NCBI RefSeq assembly: GCF_900312995.1
Contig: NZ_ONZI01000002.1
Span: forward strand, 248,001-312,000
Origin: Kushneria phyllosphaerae
Lineage (GTDB): Bacteria; Pseudomonadota; Gammaproteobacteria; Pseudomonadales; Halomonadaceae
DNA: 64,000 bases
Direction: 5' to 3'
Shown here in pieces: positions 58,729 through 64,000 of this stretch; positions within the stretch are counted from its first letter, which is position 1; the number at the start of each line of letters is the position of its first letter. The notes beneath the pieces are model-generated. The model was not told where the DNA came from. It ran no database searches and saw only the letters and a program-made list of their open reading frames with translations. The translations under genes were made by a program, and so were the position numbers.

Positions 58729-59402
58729 TACGGATGCTCCTGATGCTGAAGGCCGCGCTGAAAGCGCTGCTGCAAAAGAGAGGGCTCGGAGGATGGCGCC
58801 GGCGTGGCGGCCAGTGTCAGCGCCACGCGATTTTCACTTCGGGTATCGATCTCGCCTTCCCACCACTGCTGATGGGTGTCTTCAAGGCGCGGGTGCCATA
58901 CCCGCATCGGATAACGCCCCGGCGGTAGCTGATCCAGGCTGATGCGACCGCTCTTGTCAGTCATGGCAAAAAAAGGCGCTTCGCTGATCACGATAAAGGC
59001 TTCCATCGAGTCATGGATGTTACACCCCAGCACCTCAACGCCGGGCGTCTCGAACGCCACCGGCGCCGGCGTCTCCTTGAGATAAAGATCCAGGCTGAAC
59101 ACTTTTGGCGGCGAGAAGGAAAAGACCTGATGACGGGTCGTGTCCTGATTGGGAAAGCTGACGCTGGCGCCAACGGGAATCACGGTCACCAGCGGCTCAA
59201 AATGCGCGTTGCGCTGAACGATCTCGTAGTGGTCATGAGGCGTATTAAATGCCCCGTGACCGGGAAGCATGATTTCCACTACGGCCTGATCAAGAGGCGT
59301 GTCGTGGCCTGCCTGCGTCATCTGCAGCGACCCACCAGCCATCGCTGTCATTGAAGACACCAAAAGCAGTGCCATCACATACCACTTCAGGGAGTGCGCC
59401 AT
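58728..59402 (-). CDS. Periplasmic cupredoxin-like ('methylamine utilisation') protein
   Basis: 224-residue secreted protein with a signal peptide (residues 1-22, ending AMAG). A plastocyanin-like fold is indicated by PVGASVSFPNQDTTRHQVFSFS (His ligand ~86) and VEVLGCNIHDSMEAFI (Cys ~119, His ~122, Met ~125), the type-1 copper set. The C-terminal ~70 residues resemble a carboxypeptidase-regulatory beta domain (SGRISLDQLPPGRYPMRVWHP). The ATG at 59402 has a GGGGAAA site. First gene of the operon. The family name comes from annotation habit; no methylamine genes are nearby. Confidence 0.85.
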   Translation of the reverse strand: MAHSLKWYVMALLLVSSMTAMAGGSLQMTQAGHDTPLDQAVVEIMLPGHGAFNTPHDHYEIVQRNAHFEPLVTVIPVGASVSFPNQDTTRHQVFSFSPPKVFSLDLYLKETPAPVAFETPGVEVLGCNIHDSMEAFIVISEAPFFAMTDKSGRISLDQLPPGRYPMRVWHPRLEDTHQQWWEGEIDTRSENRVALTLAATPAPSSEPSLLQQRFQRGLQHQEHP

Positions 59403-59762
59403 CCCGGTTTCCCCGCCTGCTAAAGGCCCTGAATCCACACGACGCCATCGCATCGCTCGGATATGGCCTCACGCCATGAGTGATCCATTGAATACCCATC
59501 ATCATCGGCGCAGCGACGAGAAACTTTACGACCGGATGCCCTGCCGGGCAGTAGACGCCGGATTCCCTAAGCGAGCTTTAATTAGCATGGGTTAATGGCC
59601 TCGATAGGATTTGTAACCTTGAGTAAACATCAAAGCGGTCGATATAAGCCCTCGAGAACAACCGTGATTATTTCAATCTACTCCGACATGTCAGGGTCTG
59701 CGCCGGGTGCGCGACCGACTCGCACGGAAGCGATCGGATCAACCCTTCGAGGAAGACCTCAA
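59403..59762. other. Divergent promoter region between the cupredoxin operon and the chemoreceptor
   Basis: 360 bases with no supported gene. It must hold the promoters of both neighbours. A GAGGAAGA ribosome site for the chemoreceptor is at ~59749. A TAAA...GTCGATAT pair near 59623-59645 was examined as a flagellar sigma promoter, but the spacing is wrong. Nothing else is recognised. Confidence 0.5.
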
Positions 59763-61469
59763 ATGATGAACCCTAAAAAAAGCGTCCGACTCCGGCTCTC
59801 GGGCAGCTTGGCGGTCTGTATCGCGCTGCTGCTGGTAGTCGGGGCACTGGGCATCTATAGCGCACACAAGTCTCAGCAGGCGCTGGAAGCCACCTATAAA
59901 TATAACGTGACGGCGATCGAAAGACTGGGCAGCGTACGAGCGACCCTTTTGAATAACCGCGTCAAGATGGTGGCCGAGCAGCGTGACCGCACTGCCGCCA
60001 CCGCGCCGATCACAAAAACCGAAATGGCCCAGAATGATGCCGACATCAACGCTGCCATGACCACCTATCTAGGTGTGATTACAAATGCCGAGGAGCGGCA
60101 GCAGGCTCTGCAGTTACAGCAGTCCATTGCAACGCTGCAGTCCAACCTGCAAAACATGATGGACATCATGGCCACCGGCGATTTTGACGCCGCAGAAGCC
60201 TTTAATGACGCCGCCATTCGCCAGGACTATAAGGTGGTCACCGCGGGAATTGACGAACTGCTCGCACAAGAAGTCTCCAACGCCGGCCTTTATTATCAGC
60301 AAAGCAATACGGCCTATCACGCCCTCAAAAATATCGTGCTCGGTGTCATCGCACTGGCCATAGTATTGTCACTGGTCCTGTCGGTCTGGCTGATACGCGG
60401 CATCATGACGCCGCTGGGCAAGGCAAGACACTTCGCCAATGAGCTGGCCGAGGGCAACCTTGCTCTTGAGACCGACGTGACCTGTCAGGATGAGTTTGGC
60501 GACATGCTGCGGGCGCTGACCGCCATGCAGCACAAGATGTCAGAGGTCATTCGCTCGGTTGGTCATAATGCCGTGGCCGTCAATGACGCCGCGCACAACA
60601 TCACCCGTGGCAACGAGGATCTCAATCGCCGCACCCAGGAGCAGGCGGCAAGCCTTGAAGAGACCGCCGCTTCAATGGAAGAGATTACAACCACGGTGCG
60701 CCATAACGCCGACAATGCCGCTCAGGCCGACCGTCTGGTTCGTGAAGTCAGCCAGCAAGCCCAGACCGGTGGCGATGTGGTACAAAACGCCGTGTCTGCC
60801 ATGGGCGACATCAGCGCCTCGAGCCACAAGATCGTCACCATTGTCAGCCTGATCGATGAAATTGCCTTCCAGACCAATCTACTGGCGCTCAATGCCTCAG
60901 TAGAAGCAGCCCGCGCTGGCGAACAGGGACGCGGTTTCGCGGTGGTGGCCAATGAAGTACGCAACCTTGCCGGGCGCAGTGCCAACGCGGCGCGCGAAAT
61001 CAAGCAACTGGTAGAAGAAAGTGTCAAACGTGTGGATACCGGTGCCGAGCTGGTCAATCGTTCGGGTCAGACGCTGACCGAAATCGTCTCAAGCGTGAAG
61101 CGCGTGACCGACCTGGTCAGCGAAATCGCGGTGGCCGGGCGCGAGCAGGCCACGGGCATTGACCAGGTGAATGCGGCTGTCTCCCAGATGGACGCCGTCA
61201 CTCAGCAAAATGCCGCGCTGGTGGAAGAATCCAGCATGGCCAGCCGCGCCCTGCGCAACCGCGCCGCCGAGCTTCAGCAGGAGATCTCGTTTTTCAGGGT
61301 CGATGCCATGGCGTCTGTGGGTACATCCAGCGGGAGCTCCAGCAGGCCGGTCAGTGCGCCCGTGGCACATCCCGCCCGAACGACGACAGCGCCTGCCGCC
61401 CCGGCCCGCGCCGAGCTTAAACGACCGAGCGTACAGCGCCACACTGCCGAAGAGTGGGCCGAATTCTGA
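59763..61469 (+). CDS. Methyl-accepting chemotaxis protein
   Basis: 568-residue chemoreceptor. Membrane helices at ~11-31 and ~192-214 enclose a four-helix-bundle periplasmic sensor; HAMP follows (~215-268, RGIMTPLGKARHFANELAEG). The signalling hairpin tip is intact (IDEIAFQTNLLALNASVEAARAGEQGRGFAVVANEVR, residues ~360-396), with QEQAASLEETAASMEEIT as a methylation helix. The C terminus WAEF fits the WxxF tether for CheR/CheB, after a flexible Pro/Ala/Ser linker. Two adjacent ATGs (59763, 59766) follow GAGGAAGA. Confidence 0.93.
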   Translation: MMNPKKSVRLRLSGSLAVCIALLLVVGALGIYSAHKSQQALEATYKYNVTAIERLGSVRATLLNNRVKMVAEQRDRTAATAPITKTEMAQNDADINAAMTTYLGVITNAEERQQALQLQQSIATLQSNLQNMMDIMATGDFDAAEAFNDAAIRQDYKVVTAGIDELLAQEVSNAGLYYQQSNTAYHALKNIVLGVIALAIVLSLVLSVWLIRGIMTPLGKARHFANELAEGNLALETDVTCQDEFGDMLRALTAMQHKMSEVIRSVGHNAVAVNDAAHNITRGNEDLNRRTQEQAASLEETAASMEEITTTVRHNADNAAQADRLVREVSQQAQTGGDVVQNAVSAMGDISASSHKIVTIVSLIDEIAFQTNLLALNASVEAARAGEQGRGFAVVANEVRNLAGRSANAAREIKQLVEESVKRVDTGAELVNRSGQTLTEIVSSVKRVTDLVSEIAVAGREQATGIDQVNAAVSQMDAVTQQNAALVEESSMASRALRNRAAELQQEISFFRVDAMASVGTSSGSSSRPVSAPVAHPARTTTAPAAPARAELKRPSVQRHTAEEWAEF

Positions 61470-61486
61470 TCTCCACTCTGCTCACC

Positions 61487-61513
61487 AAAACCCCGCCTTT
61501 CGGCGGGGTTTTT
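61487..61513 (+). terminator. Intrinsic terminator after the chemoreceptor
   Basis: AAAACCCCGCC / GGCGGGGTTTTT with loop TTTC. The A- and T-runs allow action in both directions between the two convergent genes. Confidence 0.9.
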
Positions 61514-61554
61514 CATGTGTTCGGCCATGTCCCCTGATGCACAGGGCTCAAAGA

Positions 61555-62154
61555 TCAGTGCGTTTCCATCTCAACGGCCTTTTCAAGCAGTGTTCTGGCA
61601 CGACCTTCCAGCGGAATCTCACCCGCCAGCCGGTGACCGTCGGCGGACATCTTGCGCAGGGTCTTGCGCAAGATGCCGAGCACCTTGTCGTCTTCATGCT
61701 CGGCGGCAAAGGGGGCGTAATAGTCCTGCAGGAAGACCAGGCAGGCCGCATCCTCAAGCGCACGCGTTTCCTCGTCGTTTTTCAGATCTTCCTTGCGCAC
61801 CATCGCCGCTACCCGCGTGCAGTCTGTCTCGTCGTAGCCCATCTGGCGCAACACTTCCGCGGCCATATCGGCCTGCCGGGTCTTGAGACCGGTGCGCCAG
61901 GCATGATAGCCGGGGCGGTCCATCGGATAGCTGTCACGCGGCACTTCCCAGCGCTTCAGGTGCTGGGCTCGCACTGCCAGCTGCAGCGTCTCGCCGGCAT
62001 CGGGTCGGAGCCGTTCCAGCCAGTCACTCATGCGCTGAGCATACAAGAGCTCGTAGGGCACCTCTTCGCCATCGACCGTCTCCGTGCGCGGGTCCTGCGC
62101 GTGTAGTGCATCCAGCTGCGCCATTGCTGCATCAAACCGATCACTGTCTGTCAT
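61555..62154 (-). CDS. DUF4202 domain protein
   Basis: 199-residue cytosolic protein of the DUF4202 family. It shows RFDAAMAQLDALHAQDPR at the start, then LAVRAQHLKRWEVPRDSYPMDRPGYHAWR and MVRKEDLKNDEETRALEDAACLVFL (residues ~59-87 and ~117-141), a helical His/Asp arrangement like HD-type metal proteins. Function unknown. It lies 43 bases downstream of the MATE transporter on the same strand and may be cotranscribed. Confidence 0.85.
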   Translation of the reverse strand: MTDSDRFDAAMAQLDALHAQDPRTETVDGEEVPYELLYAQRMSDWLERLRPDAGETLQLAVRAQHLKRWEVPRDSYPMDRPGYHAWRTGLKTRQADMAAEVLRQMGYDETDCTRVAAMVRKEDLKNDEETRALEDAACLVFLQDYYAPFAAEHEDDKVLGILRKTLRKMSADGHRLAGEIPLEGRARTLLEKAVEMETH

Positions 62155-62197
62155 GTGGAGCTTTCCTCTTTATTATGGGTTCCGGGGCTGTTGGCGG

Positions 62198-63640
62198 TCA
62201 TGACGCCGACCCGGGGCCCTTGCCGATGATCTCGCCGGACACCTGTGTGGTCAGCGGGTCTTCCTGTTCGGCCAGACGCCCCTTTTGCCAGTGACCGCGC
62301 ATAAAGACCATCAGCGAGATCAGCGCCGTGATCATGTTGGTGATCGGGAAGGCCCACCAGATACCATCCACGCCAAGTACGGTATCGCGGGACAGGATAA
62401 AGGCCAACGGAAACTGCAGCACCCACTGCGACACCAGTGCCAGCAGCATCGCCACGACAGTCTGTCCGGCCGCCCGAAAAACCCCAGTCAGCGCCATCTG
62501 GGCGCCAATAAACCCGAAGGTCAGCGCCGTGATATGAAGAAAGTGGCTGCCTGCCTCGATGATCGCTCCATCCCCCGGTACGAAAAAGGCCACCAGCTCG
62601 CGGGCGAACACAAAAACCAGCACTCCGATGGCGCTCAGGACCACTAGCGCGATCAGGGCAGACAGACGCGCAATCCGGGCGGCACGCTCGATCTGGCCGG
62701 CGCCGATGTTCTGCCCCACCAGGGCCGCTGTGGACATGGAAAGCCCCAGCGCCGGGATGATGACAAAGGCCATGATATTGGTACCCACGCCGTAGGCGGC
62801 AATGGTGACCGTGCCAAAACCCGTGACCAGAAAGACCATCACATTCATGCCCAGCGCCCGGGCCGACAGTTCTACCGACGCCGGCAACCCCAGCGACAGC
62901 GCGCGGCGAATGAAGACAGGATCGGGGCGCAGATCATGGCGCTTGAGCGCGATGCCGTGGCGCCCGCGCACCAGCAGCCACAGCCCGGTGCCCAGCGCCA
63001 TCGCCTGAGTCACCAGCGTGGCCAGCGCCGCACCACCTACGCCGAGATTGAAGCCAAAAATAAACAGCGGGTCCAGCACCATGTTCAAAAGCACTGTCCC
63101 GGTCACGATATACAGCGGTAGACGCACTTCACCGACACCGCGCATCAGCGCCTGGAACATGGAAAAGCCAAAGGTAAAGACCGTGGCCGCCATCGAGATG
63201 CGCAAAAAGACCAGTGCCGCGTCATACACCGCCTCCTCGACCCCCAACAGGCCCAGAAGCCCCGGCGCCAATAAAATGCCGATGACCGAAAGAAACAGCG
63301 ATGTGACCACCACCAGCAAAATGGTCTGTCCCGCCACCTGATTGACCCGGTGATGGTTGCCTGCCCCCATGTGCTGCGCCACCAGGGTGGAGCCGGCCAT
63401 GCTGAACCCGGAACCCAGTGCGATCAGCAAAAAGGTCACCGGAAAACTGACCGAGACGGCGGCCACCGCGTGTCCGCCCAATCGCCCGACCCAGAAGGCA
63501 TCAATGAGCTGATAGCCGGACTGCAAAATATTGGCCAGTACAATGGGAACAGACAGTTTTAAAAGGGAGCCCAGAACCGGGCCTTCCAGCAATGACGCCT
63601 GATAGCGTGAGGCACTGCTTGTATTGATCGGTCGTGCCAA
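62198..63640 (-). CDS. MATE-family multidrug/solute antiporter
   Basis: Twelve-helix MATE exporter of about 480 residues. Typical are LLKLSVPIVLANILQSGYQLID with FWVGRLGGHAVAAVSVSFP in the first helices, GAGNHHRVNQVAGQTI, and the second-half repeat GLSMSTAALVGQNIGAGQIERA. It uses a Na+ or H+ gradient to expel organic cations or drugs. TTG 63640 after AAAAGGCG is preferred; ATG 63721 would begin inside the terminator of the upstream gene. Confidence 0.88.
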   Translation of the reverse strand: MARPINTSSASRYQASLLEGPVLGSLLKLSVPIVLANILQSGYQLIDAFWVGRLGGHAVAAVSVSFPVTFLLIALGSGFSMAGSTLVAQHMGAGNHHRVNQVAGQTILLVVVTSLFLSVIGILLAPGLLGLLGVEEAVYDAALVFLRISMAATVFTFGFSMFQALMRGVGEVRLPLYIVTGTVLLNMVLDPLFIFGFNLGVGGAALATLVTQAMALGTGLWLLVRGRHGIALKRHDLRPDPVFIRRALSLGLPASVELSARALGMNVMVFLVTGFGTVTIAAYGVGTNIMAFVIIPALGLSMSTAALVGQNIGAGQIERAARIARLSALIALVVLSAIGVLVFVFARELVAFFVPGDGAIIEAGSHFLHITALTFGFIGAQMALTGVFRAAGQTVVAMLLALVSQWVLQFPLAFILSRDTVLGVDGIWWAFPITNMITALISLMVFMRGHWQKGRLAEQEDPLTTQVSGEIIGKGPGSAS

Positions 63641-63723
63641 GAGAAACGCCTTTTGTGTGGAGACATGCGCCAACGATAGCGGGACACGCCCACGCCTGCA
63701 GCCCTCACAAGCAAAAAGCATAT

Positions 63724-63754
63724 AAAAAACGCCTGACCGGGAAACGGTCAGGCG
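63724..63754 (-). terminator. Intrinsic terminator of the MetE-like gene
   Basis: CGCCTGACC / GGTCAGGCG nine-base stem with a seven-base loop and, on the minus strand, a following run of six T. Confidence 0.88.
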
Positions 63755-63777
63755 CTGGTGAGCGGCTCAGGGCTTGA

Positions 63778-64000
63778 TCAGTAGCCCCAGAACTCCTCGG
63801 CAAGATTAACGATTAAATCCAGCTTCTCCCACTGCTGCTCCTCGGTGAGATTGTTGCCTTCATGGGTCGAGGCAAAACCGCACTGCGGACTCAGACAGAT
63901 CTGATCCATCGGCACGTATTCGCAGGCCTCTTTCAAACGCGCCTGAATCTGCTCACCGGATTCGAGCTCCCCGGTCTTGGTCGTGATCAGCCCCAGTACG
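63778..64000 (-). CDS. MetE-like methionine synthase II family protein, C-terminal part (partial)
   Basis: The last ~73 codons of a minus-strand gene that begins right of the window. The sequence LGLITTKTGELES, followed by YVPMDQICLSPQCGFAS and EFWGY at the end, is the C-terminal zinc-site region of cobalamin-independent methionine synthase (UROD-like fold); the Cys of SPQCGF is a zinc ligand. Whether it is full MetE or a shorter MetE-core homologue cannot be told from this part. Confidence 0.85.
   Translation of the reverse strand, partial: VLGLITTKTGELESGEQIQARLKEACEYVPMDQICLSPQCGFASTHEGNNLTEEQQWEKLDLIVNLAEEFWGY

Noticed and set aside
59623..59645. Flagellar sigma-28 promoter before the chemoreceptor
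   Set aside because: TAAA and GTCGATAT are present but only ten bases separate them, instead of about fifteen.
1..64000. CRISPR arrays, rRNA, tRNA and insertion sequences
   Set aside because: No regularly spaced repeats, cloverleaf, rRNA or transposase sequences were seen on reading; a dedicated tRNA scan was not possible.

Overview
The window is a GC-rich gammaproteobacterial chromosome segment. The host genes (recB and recD homologues, dusA, a MATE exporter, methionine synthase II, a chemoreceptor, a c-di-GMP enzyme) and the codon use suggest Halomonadaceae (Halomonas or Kushneria type). That placement is an inference and was not checked by search.

Positions 1 to about 36060 are most of a P2-like myovirus prophage integrated beside dusA. 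The late genes run on the + strand in P2 order: N (partial), M, L, X, two holins, lysozyme, nested spanins, R, S, V, W, J, I, H, G, FI, FII, E/E', T, U, D. Genes Q, P and O and the far att site lie left of the window. Late transcription looks P2-like. Dyads of the Ogr/Delta type sit about 55 bases before the expected starts upstream of V and FI. The activator is a double zinc-finger Ogr protein encoded in the early operon instead of after D.

Accessory genes, visibly AT-richer than the phage backbone, interrupt the late operon at S-V, G-FI and T-U and form a large block after D. S-V carries an unknown gene plus a HEPN gene, a C4-antisense-RNA/Icd/antirepressor-like unit and a membrane protein. 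The block after D holds an ArsR regulator, an SOS-box-controlled UmuD-like protein without catalytic residues, an NgoMIV-like restriction-modification system with its own ribbon-helix-helix gene and a Vsr nuclease, and a minus-strand operon of DUF262, HEPN-like, SieB-like and PIN-domain proteins. Next come a CI/LexA-type repressor (-), the early operon (+) with the replication endonuclease gpA, and a DksA/TraR zinc finger. Two divergent genes of unknown function follow, then a PrtN-like protein and the tyrosine integrase (-).

Positions 36062-64000 are host chromosome: dusA, an aldo/keto reductase and an AspA/AstE-like zinc hydrolase. A conserved-looking cluster follows (CDP-alcohol phosphatidyltransferase, zinc-type dehydrogenase, degenerate PTPS/QueD homologue, glycosyltransferase, methyltransferase, UPF0104 membrane protein, RibD-like reductase) and may make an unknown pterin- or pyrimidine-derived glycoconjugate or lipid. 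After it lie recD and recB without recC, a C45 peptidase, a BioH-like hydrolase and a four-gene operon (cupredoxin-like, GGDEF-EAL, DUF3034, lipoprotein truncated haemoglobin). The window ends with a chemoreceptor, a DUF4202 protein, a MATE transporter and the 3' end of a MetE-like gene. No rRNA, tRNA, CRISPR array or IS element was recognised.
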